From positions 1-62,619 of the forward strand of contig JAQVCP010000014.1 of NCBI GenBank assembly GCA_028689735.1: a stretch of 62,619 bases of DNA, written 5' to 3'. Each line of letters starts with the position of its first letter. Within the stretch, counting starts at the first letter, position 1. The translations under genes were made by a program, and so were the position numbers. This document shows, in pieces, positions 1-9,145 of the stretch. The stretch is from Hespellia sp. (GTDB taxonomy: Bacteria > Bacillota > Clostridia > Lachnospirales > Lachnospiraceae). The notes under the pieces are model-generated. The model had not been told where the DNA came from. It did not search any database and saw only the letters and a program-made list of their open reading frames with translations.

Positions 1-130
1 CGTCATAGAGTCCAAGGAAAAATAGGTCAGACCGATACCTTATCATTGTACAGCTTTAGCAACAAGAGGGATAGAACCCAACTGGCTGTTGGGGAATCTA
101 AACCCTACACTTATATATTAGGAGGAAAAA
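1..130. other. Leader of the first gene, window edge
   Basis: No gene is visible in this stretch. It contains a perfect 6-bp hairpin, CCCAAC at 77-82 with GTTGGG at 88-93, and ends in a strong ribosome binding site (TAGGAGGAAAAA) for the deacetylase. The region looks like the 3' part of a leader RNA whose beginning lies outside the window. I could not match it to a known riboswitch class. Confidence 0.35.
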
Positions 131-1579
131 ATGAAAAGGGAACAGGTGCATCGTCACCGAAATAAAAAGAAAAAATATACAAAAGCGATTGTAATTGGTG
201 TTATTCTTGCAGTGCTTCTGGCAATCGGAGGCGTGGGGGTTGCGGCGTATGCCTATGTGACCCAGCCTGCCATCGTACAGATGAAGGCCGAGGTGGTGTC
301 CATGCTTCAAGATGAAACGGTGCCAGAGTTTAAGGTGGATGTCATCTGTAATAAGAATCCGAATACCGTGTTGGACTTTAAAGAGCGCTATACTGTTTCA
401 AATCTGGTAAAGGATCTGAAAGCGGGAAAAGGTTATACTGTGTCCAGCGAAGCTGATACTGCGGCAGAGGGAGAGTATCCGATTATTATAAAGCTTGGGA
501 AAGAACTGGAGGAATCCATTGAGAAGGCCTGGTTTGGTCGGGTGGATGTTCAGACGGAGAATGCGGTTCTAACGGTAAAGAATAAGTATGGAGAGTGGGA
601 TGGCAGCAGATTCAAGCGATGGGATGGAACTTATGTGTCCGATGATTTTGTTGTGTCTCAGGGGAGTACATACTATTTTGACAGCGAGGGAAATTCGGCA
701 GTCGGCTGGCAGGATATCAGGGATGCCAGTTACTATTTTGGCAGTGATGGTAAGATGGCAGTTGGCTGGTTAGAGCCAGGGGACGGCGGGAAGTACTACT
801 TCCAGGAAAATGGGCAGAGACAGACAGGATGGCTGGAAACGGACGGAGCAAAGTATTATCTGGGAGAAGATGGAAGAGCTGTAACCGGCGATGTGACAAT
901 TGATGATAAGATCTGTACGTTTGCAGAGGATGGAACCTTTCAGTCGGAGCGGGATATTCCTGCTTCCAATGTGGATAGGGGGAAACCGATGATTGCTCTG
1001 ACTTTTGACGATGGTCCGGGACCAAGGACTATGGAGCTTCTTGGAGTGTTGGAGGCGAACAATGCCCGGGCAACCTTCTTTATGCTGGGGCAGAAGGTCG
1101 GAAATTATGGTGATACGATTCAGAAGATGAAAGAGATCGGCTGTGAGATCGGAAACCATTCCTGGGATCACACCAGTCTGGACTCTCTGAGCGCGGGTGG
1201 GGTGGCAGATCAGATAAATAGCACCAATGATGCACTTTCCAGTGTGATTGGTGTTGGAGCGACGGTGATGCGGCCTCCCTATGGAGCAATCAATGAGACT
1301 GTAAAAGAAAATGTTGGTCTTCCGCTGATTCTGTGGTCGGTCGATACCCTGGACTGGAAGACAAAGAGCAAGGATGCAACGGTAACAAGTGTGATGACAA
1401 CGGCGGGGGATGGTGATATCGTACTGATGCATGATATCCACTCTTGGTCAGTGGATGCAGCAATAGAATGCATCCCGAAGCTTATTGCTAATGGGTATCA
1501 GCTTGTCACTGTGAGTGAAATGGCAGAAGCAAAGGGGACAGCCCTTTCGAATGGTGGTAAATATTGTGACTTTTATTAA
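131..1579 (+). CDS. Polysaccharide deacetylase with cell-wall-binding repeats
   Basis: 482 residues. A basic N-terminus is followed by one membrane segment (about residues 20-42) that should anchor the protein outside the cell. Residues about 181-255 hold four aromatic/Gly repeats of the choline/glucan-binding type (YYFDSEGN, YYFGSDGK, YYFQENGQ, YYLGEDGR). A NodB domain follows from about 285: TFDDGPGP near 291-298 (catalytic and metal Asp), HSWDH near 343 (metal His pair), RPPYG, DTLDW and LMHD. All expected NodB motifs are present, so activity is likely. By family it removes N-acetyl groups from peptidoglycan or another wall glycan; the substrate is inferred. The start is set by TAGGAGG 8 bp upstream. 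Confidence 0.9.
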   Translation: MKREQVHRHRNKKKKYTKAIVIGVILAVLLAIGGVGVAAYAYVTQPAIVQMKAEVVSMLQDETVPEFKVDVICNKNPNTVLDFKERYTVSNLVKDLKAGKGYTVSSEADTAAEGEYPIIIKLGKELEESIEKAWFGRVDVQTENAVLTVKNKYGEWDGSRFKRWDGTYVSDDFVVSQGSTYYFDSEGNSAVGWQDIRDASYYFGSDGKMAVGWLEPGDGGKYYFQENGQRQTGWLETDGAKYYLGEDGRAVTGDVTIDDKICTFAEDGTFQSERDIPASNVDRGKPMIALTFDDGPGPRTMELLGVLEANNARATFFMLGQKVGNYGDTIQKMKEIGCEIGNHSWDHTSLDSLSAGGVADQINSTNDALSSVIGVGATVMRPPYGAINETVKENVGLPLILWSVDTLDWKTKSKDATVTSVMTTAGDGDIVLMHDIHSWSVDAAIECIPKLIANGYQLVTVSEMAEAKGTALSNGGKYCDFY

Positions 1580-2534
1580 TAAGAACAAAAAGAATATGGG
1601 CGTGCCGAAAAACCGCAGACAGCAGTTTGTGGCAGCGCTCAAGAGAGAACTGAGGGAACATAAAAGTTCCTTCTGGGTGTATACGATACTGCGGGTCATT
1701 GTTATTGTAGTAATGATTCGTCAGTTTTTTCTGGGAAACTACGAAGGATTTTTACTCTGTATCCTGACACTTCTGTTGATGCTGGTGCCGAGCCTGATTC
1801 AGGTGCAGCTCAAGATTGAACTGCCAACAACACTTGAAATCATTGTGCTGCTCTTTATCTTTGCGGCAGAGATTCTGGGGGAAATCAATGCGTTTTATGT
1901 GTTGATTCCTTTCTGGGATACCGTACTTCACACTCTCAACGGATTTCTGGCGGCGGCGATTGGATTTTCTCTGGCGATGCTGCTGAATGACAGCGAGCGT
2001 CTTGCGTTTGATCTGTCGCCGGTATTTCTGGCAATTGTGGCGTTCTGCTTTTCTATGACTATCGGGGTTCTGTGGGAATTCTTTGAGTGTGCGATGGATT
2101 TGTTTTTTCATTTTGATATGCAAAAAGATACGGTGATTCATTCAATCAACAGTGTGATGCTTGATCCAAGTGGGAGAAATACAGTGACTAGTATCGCCGG
2201 AATCGGGGATACTATAGTCAATGGAAAGTCTCTTGGCGTGGGCGGCTATCTGGACATTGGTCTGTTAGATACGATGAAGGATCTGTTTGTCAACTTTATT
2301 GGTGCGGTGATCTTTTCCTTTATCGGCTTTTTCTATGTGAAAAACAAGGGGAAGGGAAAAGTGGCAAGACGGTTCATTCCGAGAAGAAAGGACAGAGACA
2401 AGGATTATCTGGCGCAGGAGCAGGAAAATGCAAGAGCCCAGGCAGAACGGCTGGCATTGTTGAAAAATGAGGAGCAATTATTGGGCGTGGGAGAAAAAGA
2501 GGCTGGGCTGTCCGCAGAAAAAATCGAAAAATAG
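1551..2534 (+). CDS. YjdF/DUF2238-like multi-pass membrane protein
   Basis: Roughly 327 residues with about seven hydrophobic segments and a highly charged, probably cytoplasmic C-terminal tail (from about residue 265). The central pattern FWDTVLHTLNGFL followed by a second segment with GVLWEFFE resembles the DUF2238/YjdF membrane family; no function is established. The start is uncertain: ATG 1551 has AAAGGGG 13 bp upstream and overlaps the deacetylase by 29 bp, whereas ATG 1596 lies just after it but lacks a ribosome binding site. The overlap suggests translation coupled to the deacetylase. Confidence 0.75.
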   Translation: MVVNIVTFINKNKKNMGVPKNRRQQFVAALKRELREHKSSFWVYTILRVIVIVVMIRQFFLGNYEGFLLCILTLLLMLVPSLIQVQLKIELPTTLEIIVLLFIFAAEILGEINAFYVLIPFWDTVLHTLNGFLAAAIGFSLAMLLNDSERLAFDLSPVFLAIVAFCFSMTIGVLWEFFECAMDLFFHFDMQKDTVIHSINSVMLDPSGRNTVTSIAGIGDTIVNGKSLGVGGYLDIGLLDTMKDLFVNFIGAVIFSFIGFFYVKNKGKGKVARRFIPRRKDRDKDYLAQEQENARAQAERLALLKNEEQLLGVGEKEAGLSAEKIEK

Positions 2535-2590
2535 ACGAAAAACGCTTTCCTATTTCATGTAGAACAACTATAATGAGATTAGGAGAGTTT

Positions 2591-2623
2591 TTTGTAATCG
2601 GGGGATAGATTTCCCATTACAAA
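2591..2623 (+). other. Hairpin ahead of the phosphatidyltransferase fusion
   Basis: TTTGTAAT (2591-2598) pairs perfectly with ATTACAAA (2616-2623), with a further GGG/CCC inside. No T-run follows, so it is not a standard terminator. It lies in the 174-bp spacer that also contains a TATAAT box near 2570 without a good -35. It could be a leader structure of the next gene. Confidence 0.35.
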
Positions 2624-2708
2624 CCATTTATGCAGGCACGCACAGTGCATGGATAAAAAGTATTATTTATTTTAACAGGGAATTTATCAACAGCTAGGGG
2701 GGAACATC

Positions 2709-4343
2709 ATGGAAGAAAAAAGAAGTACTAAGATTGTCACAATTCCTAATATACTTAGTCTGTTCCGATTCGTATTAGCATTTCTATTTGCATGGGTATA
2801 TCTGCATGCGACAACACCGAGAGAATATTACATCGCAGCAATTATTATTGTAGTATCTGCAATCACAGATGTCGTTGATGGAAAAATTGCAAGAAGATTT
2901 CATATGATATCGGAATTGGGTAAGATTCTGGATCCGGTGGCGGACAAATTCACCCAGGGGATTCTCGCGCTTTGTCTGATGAAGAATTATCGTCTGATGA
3001 TTGCGCTGGTCATTGTTTTTCTGGTGAAAGAGGCTTATATGACAATCCGCGGAATTATCGTGCTCAGAGAGAGCGGACGGAATGACGGAGCGAAGTGGTA
3101 TGGCAAGCTTAATACGGTTGTGCTCTATCTGGTAATGTTCGCTCTGCTGGTTTATCCGGAGATGCCGCAGAATATTGCGAATGTACTGATTCTTTTTTGT
3201 GTTGCAGTGATGTTTTTCTCCTGGTTCAAGTATGCGAAGATGTATCATCAGATTCTAAAAGAAGCCAGGAACGGCAAGGAAGAGAACACGAGGAAAAATG
3301 GAAAAGGGATACTTGGTCTTATGATGATTGCTGTGTTGTGCGTCAGCATTTGCCAGTCTGCAGAGGCCTGGGAGGGCGATTCTGTCACGGTAGTGGCGCT
3401 GGGGGACAGCATTGCAAAAGGCTATTCTGGAAACCAGGAGAATATTGCCAGCTACTCTCAGATTCTTGCGGATGAGATTGGCTGGGAGGATAAGCTGAAC
3501 GTCAATTATTACAATTATGCGAAGAATGGACTGAACAGCGCAGGGCTTAATGAGAGGGTACTGATTAAGAAAGAAGTCCTTGCCAGCCTGCAGCAGGCAG
3601 ATGTAATCACAGTGACGATTGGTGCCAATGATCTTCTGGATGAATGTAAAAAAGAAGCACAGGATATCCTGAATACAGAGACGAGATTCGAGAGCGCCAA
3701 CCAGGCACTGACGGCGCTGAAGGAAGCGGTGAGCAGTAATCCGTTGGTGCTTTTTGATGTAATCAAAGCACTTGGTAATTGGGATTATTCGACCTTTGAG
3801 GAGCAGTGGAAGATTGCGATGGAGACCATCAATGCACACAAGAAGGACTCCGCGCAGGTAATTGTGACGAATATCTATAATCCGGTGGCCAATCTTGAGA
3901 TGCCGGGGACGATGAATAAGGTGGTGGAGAGTGTAATCGGCAACATGAACAAGGTTATGACCGATCACCAGAAGGAATATGGCTATGAGCTGGTGGATGT
4001 GTTTGAATCGGAGGTTAGCTTTAATACACAGGCAGATGGACTACACCCAAATCAAACCGGTCAGGAGATGATTGCCGCACTTGTAACAACAAAGGTGGTG
4101 GACCCATCTATTGCGATTGCGAAGGAAAAGGAGCAGGAGCAGGCGGCTGCAAAAGTGGCGGCGGAAAAGAAGGCAGCACAGAAAGAAGCTGAGAAAGTGA
4201 AAAAGAAACAGATGACGATGGTGAAGAGACTTCTGACTGCTTCCATGGTGGGAATTGTTCTAATCGCAGCAATTCTTCTGCTGAGAAGTCGCAAGGCCCA
4301 TGTGCTTGGAGGGCATGCAGGCGGTGGTGAGATTACCGGGTAG
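2709..4343 (+). CDS. CDP-alcohol phosphatidyltransferase fused to SGNH/GDSL esterase
   Basis: 544 residues in one open frame. Residues 1 to about 190 form a multi-pass phosphatidyltransferase of the PgsA type, with the full signature DxxDGxxARx8GxxxDxxxD starting at Asp54. Such enzymes usually make phosphatidylglycerophosphate from CDP-diacylglycerol. Residues about 199-220 form a signal-like hydrophobic segment ending in SAEA. From about 225 there is an SGNH hydrolase: block I GDS with Ser234, block III GAND, and the DGLHPN block with Asp443/His446. A Lys/Ala-rich coil and a final membrane segment (about 508-528) complete it. The esterase would face outward, tethered at both ends. Stand-alone PgsA is about 180-200 residues. 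The start has GGGGGG 5 bp upstream. Confidence 0.85.
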   Translation: MEEKRSTKIVTIPNILSLFRFVLAFLFAWVYLHATTPREYYIAAIIIVVSAITDVVDGKIARRFHMISELGKILDPVADKFTQGILALCLMKNYRLMIALVIVFLVKEAYMTIRGIIVLRESGRNDGAKWYGKLNTVVLYLVMFALLVYPEMPQNIANVLILFCVAVMFFSWFKYAKMYHQILKEARNGKEENTRKNGKGILGLMMIAVLCVSICQSAEAWEGDSVTVVALGDSIAKGYSGNQENIASYSQILADEIGWEDKLNVNYYNYAKNGLNSAGLNERVLIKKEVLASLQQADVITVTIGANDLLDECKKEAQDILNTETRFESANQALTALKEAVSSNPLVLFDVIKALGNWDYSTFEEQWKIAMETINAHKKDSAQVIVTNIYNPVANLEMPGTMNKVVESVIGNMNKVMTDHQKEYGYELVDVFESEVSFNTQADGLHPNQTGQEMIAALVTTKVVDPSIAIAKEKEQEQAAAKVAAEKKAAQKEAEKVKKKQMTMVKRLLTASMVGIVLIAAILLLRSRKAHVLGGHAGGGEITG

Positions 4344-4419
4344 CCGTATTCGACTTGAATCAATAGAAAAATCACATTTGAAACACAATATAAACACATT
4401 TTATTGCTAGGGTATGTTT

Positions 4420-4468
4420 AGCACCTGGTAATGTCAGTATTACGGGCATTACCAGGTGCTTTTGTTTT
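4420..4468 (+). terminator. Rho-independent terminator
   Basis: A stem AGCACCTGGTAATG (4420-4433) pairs with CATTACCAGGTGCT (4447-4460), giving 14 bp, followed by TTTGTTTTT. It closes the phosphatidyltransferase-esterase transcript. Confidence 0.9.
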
Positions 4469-4502
4469 TGATAAAGGTGCATACTTTATCAGAATTTATA
4501 AT
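4469..4502 (+). promoter_or_regulatory. Inverted repeat beside a TATAAT box
   Basis: TGATAAAG (4469-4476) and CTTTATCA (4484-4491) form a perfect 8-bp inverted repeat with a 7-nt spacer. TATAAT follows at 4497-4502. No good -35 is present at 17 bp, so the -10 assignment is weak. The arrangement would suit an operator for the ABC operon starting at 4587. Confidence 0.4.
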
Positions 4503-4586
4503 AATATACCGGAACCGCGTGTCCTTAGGGTTATCTGGCGAAAACCGGACATATACTGAACACGTGGAAGAGCAGGAGGCAGTAAA

Positions 4587-5741
4587 TTGATTGAGGTAAA
4601 GAATCTTGTAAAGAAGTACGGGAATCATCTGGCCGTAGATCATCTGAGTTTTCAGATTGAAAAGGGACAGATTTATGGATTCCTTGGACCAAATGGTGCA
4701 GGAAAATCGACGACGATGAATATCATGACAGGATATCTTGGCGCAACAGAGGGTCAGGTGATGATTAATGGTCATGACATTTTAAAGGAGCCGGAAGAGG
4801 CAAAAAAATGCATTGGATATCTTCCGGAATTACCACCGCTGTACACAGATATGAAGGTGGAGGAATATCTGCAGTTTGTTGCAGAACTGAAGAAGATAGA
4901 CAAGAAAAAACGGGAAGAAGAAATGGAACAGGTCATGAAACTTGCTAAGCTTATGGATGTGCGGGGACGCCTGATTCGGAACCTGTCAAAAGGTTACAGA
5001 CAGAGGGTTGGGCTCGCCCAGGCGATGATCGGATTCCCGGAGATTATTATTCTCGATGAGCCGACTGTCGGCTTAGATCCAAAACAGATTATCGAAATAC
5101 GTGAGTTGATCAGGACCCTTGCCAAGGATCACACGGTCATACTCAGTTCCCATATCCTGGCAGAAGTGCGTGAGGTGTGCGATTACATTATGATTATTGC
5201 AAAAGGAAAACTGGTAGCCAGCGATACTCCGCAGAATCTGGAACACCTTATGGAAGGCTCTGAGGAAATCGAGCTGACGGCTAAGACCACACCTGAAAAT
5301 GTACATTCTATTCTGAAGAAAGTCAATCATCTTGGTGAGGTTGAGCTGAAAGAGACAGAGGAAGGTACTTATGCGAAGGTGGAAGTTCTGGATGATGCAG
5401 ATGTGAAAGATGATATCTTCTTTGCATTTGCGGAAGCGAAATGTGTGCTTTCTTCTCTTCAGACGAAGCAAGTTTCACTGGAAGATGTCTTCCTGGAATT
5501 GACCGGGGAAGAGCAGTCTCTGGAGGAGACCACGCGAAATGACCGGGAATTAATTGAAGAATCGGACAGAGCGAACCGGGCAGCAGACGAGAGTGCAGAA
5601 GAAGATGAATCTGTAGAGGTGGATCTGGAGCGAGAAGAGCAAAGAACTACAGACGAGTGTGCGTCTGAACCGGGCGAAACAGAACAAGTGCAGATAAAAC
5701 AAGTGAGTGAGGAGGAAAAAGAAGATGGCAGCGATTTATAA
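4587..5741 (+). CDS. ABC transporter ATP-binding protein (Gld/ABC-2 type)
   Basis: 384 residues, TTG start preceded by AGGAGG. The nucleotide-binding domain (about 1-235) has Walker A GPNGAGKS, signature LSKGYRQR, Walker B IIILDEP and an H-loop in LSSHIL. It should energise the permease encoded next, at the cytoplasmic face. Residues about 308-384 form a long acidic, low-complexity tail rich in Glu, Asp and Ser, not part of the usual ABC domain. The next gene starts inside its 3' end (17-bp overlap), so translation is probably coupled. The substrate is unknown; the layout resembles GldA with GldF/GldG-type partners. Confidence 0.9.
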   Translation: MIEVKNLVKKYGNHLAVDHLSFQIEKGQIYGFLGPNGAGKSTTMNIMTGYLGATEGQVMINGHDILKEPEEAKKCIGYLPELPPLYTDMKVEEYLQFVAELKKIDKKKREEEMEQVMKLAKLMDVRGRLIRNLSKGYRQRVGLAQAMIGFPEIIILDEPTVGLDPKQIIEIRELIRTLAKDHTVILSSHILAEVREVCDYIMIIAKGKLVASDTPQNLEHLMEGSEEIELTAKTTPENVHSILKKVNHLGEVELKETEEGTYAKVEVLDDADVKDDIFFAFAEAKCVLSSLQTKQVSLEDVFLELTGEEQSLEETTRNDRELIEESDRANRAADESAEEDESVEVDLEREEQRTTDECASEPGETEQVQIKQVSEEEKEDGSDL

Positions 5742-6591
5742 AAGAGAATTGAGATCTTATTTCCACTCGATGATTGGCCCGGTAATCGTGGCAGTGCTGG
5801 TGGCGTTTACAGGGGTTTACTTTATGGCTTATAACTTGAACGCAGGATATCCGTACTTTGCATATACGTTGTCGGGAGCGCTGATTGTATTTCTGGCAAT
5901 CATTCCGATTCTGACTATGAGGAGTTTTTCAGAGGAACGAAAGAACAAGACGGACCAGCTTTTACTTACAGCACCAATCAGCATTTCTAAAGTAGTACTT
6001 GGTAAATTTTTCTCTATGGCGACAGTGCTGTTGATCCCGAATCTGATCTTCTGTCTGTTCCCACTGATTATTAAGGCGCAGGGAAATGCATTTTTTCTGG
6101 TAGACTATACGTCGATTTTTTCCTTTTTCCTTCTCGGATGTGTTTATATTTCCATTGGGATGTTTCTTTCATCCCTGACAGAGAGCACGATTATTGCGGC
6201 AATCAGTACCTTTGGTGTCTTGCTTGTATTATATCTGTGGAAAGGGATTATGCAGTTTATGCCGAGTAGTGCCATCAGCGGACTTGTTGGAGTCATTGTG
6301 TTGCTGACGATTCTTGTCTCCTACATTTTTCAGATGACAAAGAACTGGCTGATTAGCGGAGCAATCGAAGTGGTGGGTGTCATTGCAAGTATTGTTACCT
6401 ATATCGTGAAATCCAGTCTGTTCGACAATCTGCTTGGAAACTGGCTTGGAAAACTGGATCTTACGTCGATCTTCACGGGAATTGTTGAGAATAATATTGT
6501 GGATGTGAGCGGATTGGTTCTCTATCTCTCTATTATAGCAGTTTTTATCTTCCTGACGATACAGACGATTCAGAAAAGACGCTGGAGTTAG
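5725..6591 (+). CDS. ABC-2 type permease (GldF-like)
   Basis: 288 residues with six predicted membrane segments. The N-terminal YKRELRSYFHSMIG and the RSFSEERKNKTDQLLLTAP loop are typical of ABC-2 permeases related to GldF and NosY. It pairs with the ATPase immediately upstream. Start at ATG 5725 was chosen over GTG 5707 because GGAGGA lies 8 bp upstream of the ATG. What it moves cannot be told from the sequence. Confidence 0.88.
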   Translation: MAAIYKRELRSYFHSMIGPVIVAVLVAFTGVYFMAYNLNAGYPYFAYTLSGALIVFLAIIPILTMRSFSEERKNKTDQLLLTAPISISKVVLGKFFSMATVLLIPNLIFCLFPLIIKAQGNAFFLVDYTSIFSFFLLGCVYISIGMFLSSLTESTIIAAISTFGVLLVLYLWKGIMQFMPSSAISGLVGVIVLLTILVSYIFQMTKNWLISGAIEVVGVIASIVTYIVKSSLFDNLLGNWLGKLDLTSIFTGIVENNIVDVSGLVLYLSIIAVFIFLTIQTIQKRRWS

Positions 6592-6603
6592 GGGGGAAAT
6601 AAG

Positions 6604-8115
6604 GTGAATAAAATAAAAAAATTATTGAAAACTACAGAGACCAGAAACGGCAGCTACAGTGTGGGACTGGTTGCAATTGTGATTGCGATTGTCGTTGTCG
6701 TGAACTTGATTGTGGGGCAGCTCCCGGAGAAAATCCGCAATATCGACATTAGCAGCAATAACATATATGAAATTACAGATACAAGCAGAGAGATTTTAAG
6801 TGATCTGAATCAGAAGGTGACCTTTACAGTTCTTGCGGATAAAGAAAACACAGATGAGAGAATCAAGACATTTCTCAGCAAATATACAGGTCTTAGCAAA
6901 AATATTTCGGTGACCTGGATTGACCCGGTGCTGCATCCCTCTGCATTGACTGAAAACGATGCTGAGTCAGATACGATTGTCATCAATTGCGAGGATACCG
7001 GCAAGTCAACGACCGTTGCATTTTCTGATATTATCGTATCCGACGAATATGCATCCTACTATTCTTCCGGCTCAAGTACGGAGACAGAGTTCGATGGAGA
7101 AGGGCAGTTGACCAGTGCTGTGAATTATGTGACGACGGATAAGACACAGACCATTTACCGGACGGCAGGACATGGGGAGAGCACACTGGCGACTTCGATC
7201 AGTGATTTGATGACCAAGTCTAATTACACGGTGACAGAATTGAATCTGATGATGGATGGCGCGATCCCGGATGACTGTGACCTGCTCTTTATGTATGCGC
7301 CGACTACAGATTTGTCAGAGGAAGAGACGGGAATTGTATCGGATTATCTGGCAGCAGGAGGGAAAGTGATGATTCTTCTTGGAGAGCAGAAAGACCTTCC
7401 GAATCTGACAGGACTGATGAAAGATTACGGCATGGATGTGGTGGATGGTTATATTGCAGACGCCTCCAGATGCTACCAGGGCAACTATTATTATCTCTTC
7501 CCGAATCTGACAGTGAGTGGGGATATGTCGAAAGGTATTTCCTCACAGATGGTTCTTCTGGTGAACGCTCAGGGTATGAACCTGGTGGATCCGGCGAGAG
7601 ATACCATTACAGCAACTGGATTTATGAGCACAAGTACAAGTGGTTATGCAGTGACTGAGAGCGGGCAGACACAGGGGACTTACTACCTGGGAGCATACGC
7701 GACCGAGAACGTTTCTTCTTCGGGAAATAAAGATGGGGATGCGTCATCTGCTGACAGTGCAGACAGCACGGACAGCTCAAGTGCGGACACTACGTCTTCA
7801 GACAGTGGAGATAGTTCAGACAGTTCGGAAGATACAAGCAAGGAGAGCAGACTGACAGTGATCTCGGCGGGTAATCTTATCAACTCGCAGATTACAGACT
7901 CCTTCTCCACACTGGAGAACAACACACTCTTTATGAATGCGGTTGCAGCGAACTTTGATGGCACGCAGAACATTTCTATCGAACCGAAGAGCCTGTCTGT
8001 CGAGTATAATACCATGCAGTATGCAGGACTGATTTCACTGGCGGTTATTTTTGGAATTCCGCTGATTGTCCTGATTTGTGGATTTGTCGTATGGTTCCGC
8101 AGAAGAAAGGCATAG
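6604..8115 (+). CDS. GldG-like ABC auxiliary protein
   Basis: 503 residues, GTG start with AGGGGGG upstream. One membrane segment near residues 18-40, a large extracytoplasmic domain of the GldG/ABC-type uncharacterised family (N-terminal thioredoxin-like region, then a region with AGHGES and MLLGEQK-like strands), and a C-terminal membrane segment about 475-497 followed by WFRRRK. A Ser/Asp/Thr stretch (about 375-415) looks like a disordered linker. Together with the ATPase and permease it forms a three-part ABC system; the role of GldG proteins outside gliding bacteria is unknown. Confidence 0.8.
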   Translation: MNKIKKLLKTTETRNGSYSVGLVAIVIAIVVVVNLIVGQLPEKIRNIDISSNNIYEITDTSREILSDLNQKVTFTVLADKENTDERIKTFLSKYTGLSKNISVTWIDPVLHPSALTENDAESDTIVINCEDTGKSTTVAFSDIIVSDEYASYYSSGSSTETEFDGEGQLTSAVNYVTTDKTQTIYRTAGHGESTLATSISDLMTKSNYTVTELNLMMDGAIPDDCDLLFMYAPTTDLSEEETGIVSDYLAAGGKVMILLGEQKDLPNLTGLMKDYGMDVVDGYIADASRCYQGNYYYLFPNLTVSGDMSKGISSQMVLLVNAQGMNLVDPARDTITATGFMSTSTSGYAVTESGQTQGTYYLGAYATENVSSSGNKDGDASSADSADSTDSSSADTTSSDSGDSSDSSEDTSKESRLTVISAGNLINSQITDSFSTLENNTLFMNAVAANFDGTQNISIEPKSLSVEYNTMQYAGLISLAVIFGIPLIVLICGFVVWFRRRKA

Positions 8116-8132
8116 AGGGGGCAGACTGTATC

Positions 8133-9056
8133 ATGAATATAAGTAAAAAACAAAAACCGGTGCTTGTCCTTCTGATTGTATTGGTGGTCCTGATTCTGGC
8201 GTATGTGGGGTTAAATGTCTATAACAACGGGCAGGACAAAAAAGCTGAGGAAGAAGCAAAGGCGGATACCATCTATGTAACAGACATTGATTCCATTCAG
8301 TATATGGATTATGATTTCGGCTCAGGAGAGACCACCTTTGAATGCGTGGATGATACATGGTATTACACACAGGATAAAGATTTCCCGTTAGATGAGTCTT
8401 ACCCATCTTCCATGGCAAAGACTCTTGGTTCGCTGAAGGCGGACCGGGAGCTTACCGATGGAGATTCACTGGCAGATTATGGGTTGGAGAATCCGGGCTG
8501 CACAGTCAAAGTGAAAGATGCAGATGGTGTTGAAACAGATATTTACATTGGAAATGCTACGGGAGATTATTATTATGTGACTGTGGGAACAGAGGGAAAA
8601 GTCTATACCGTGGCCAGCACAGAATTTTCAGACATGCAGACTGCTGTGACAGACATGGCGGCGTTGGATACTTTCCCGACTATCGGAAGTGGAAACTTAA
8701 AGAAAGTCGAGATTACCGAAAACGACACGACGACGACCATTGATTCCGAGAATGACGATGACGCAGAAAAAATCGCTACATCGGCCGGCGGGCTGAGTGT
8801 TGTGGCTCTGGATACCGTTGCAGATTACTCAGCAGATGAAGCGGCACTGAAAAAATTCGGTCTGGAGGAAACGACCAGCACCAAGGTAGTCGTGACATAC
8901 ACAGATAACAAGGAGGAGAAAACCATAACCTTTTATCTTGGGACGGAAGATGGAAACGGAAACCGCTATATGAAACTGGCCAATTCCGATATCGTGTATC
9001 AAGTGAAAACATCGACCTGCGATAATATCTTGGGAGTTACAGATGATTCTGAGTAA
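8133..9056 (+). CDS. DUF4340 domain-containing protein
   Basis: 307 residues with an N-terminal membrane anchor (about residues 9-29) and an outside domain made of repeated beta-rich units typical of DUF4340, which commonly follows Gld-type ABC genes. A pattern like LADYGLENP occurs, and a related KKFGLEE appears in the second half, consistent with duplicated units. Start at ATG 8133, with GGGGG 12 bp upstream. Last gene of the ABC operon. The function is not known. Confidence 0.8.
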   Translation: MNISKKQKPVLVLLIVLVVLILAYVGLNVYNNGQDKKAEEEAKADTIYVTDIDSIQYMDYDFGSGETTFECVDDTWYYTQDKDFPLDESYPSSMAKTLGSLKADRELTDGDSLADYGLENPGCTVKVKDADGVETDIYIGNATGDYYYVTVGTEGKVYTVASTEFSDMQTAVTDMAALDTFPTIGSGNLKKVEITENDTTTTIDSENDDDAEKIATSAGGLSVVALDTVADYSADEAALKKFGLEETTSTKVVVTYTDNKEEKTITFYLGTEDGNGNRYMKLANSDIVYQVKTSTCDNILGVTDDSE

Positions 9057-9082
9057 TTTACAAAAAATTTATAGGGAGTTAA

Positions 9083-9111
9083 TTGACATCTCGCCTCAAA
9101 AAGCTGACAAT
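9083..9111 (+). promoter_or_regulatory. Putative promoter of the zinc-ribbon/DUF5685/J-domain genes
   Basis: TTGACA (9083-9088), 17-bp spacer, GACAAT (9106-9111, four of six consensus bases). It lies 35 bp before the start of the zinc-ribbon gene. Confidence 0.45.
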
Positions 9112-9145
9112 AAGAGTTAAATTCAGAAAAAGTGAGGAAAATGAT

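Noticed and set aside
1-130. c-di-AMP (ydaO) riboswitch before the wall deacetylase
   Set aside because: GAACCCA..GGGGAATC looks faintly like part of the ydaO fold, but the second half and the typical UCAGCUAACC end are missing and the window truncates the leader.
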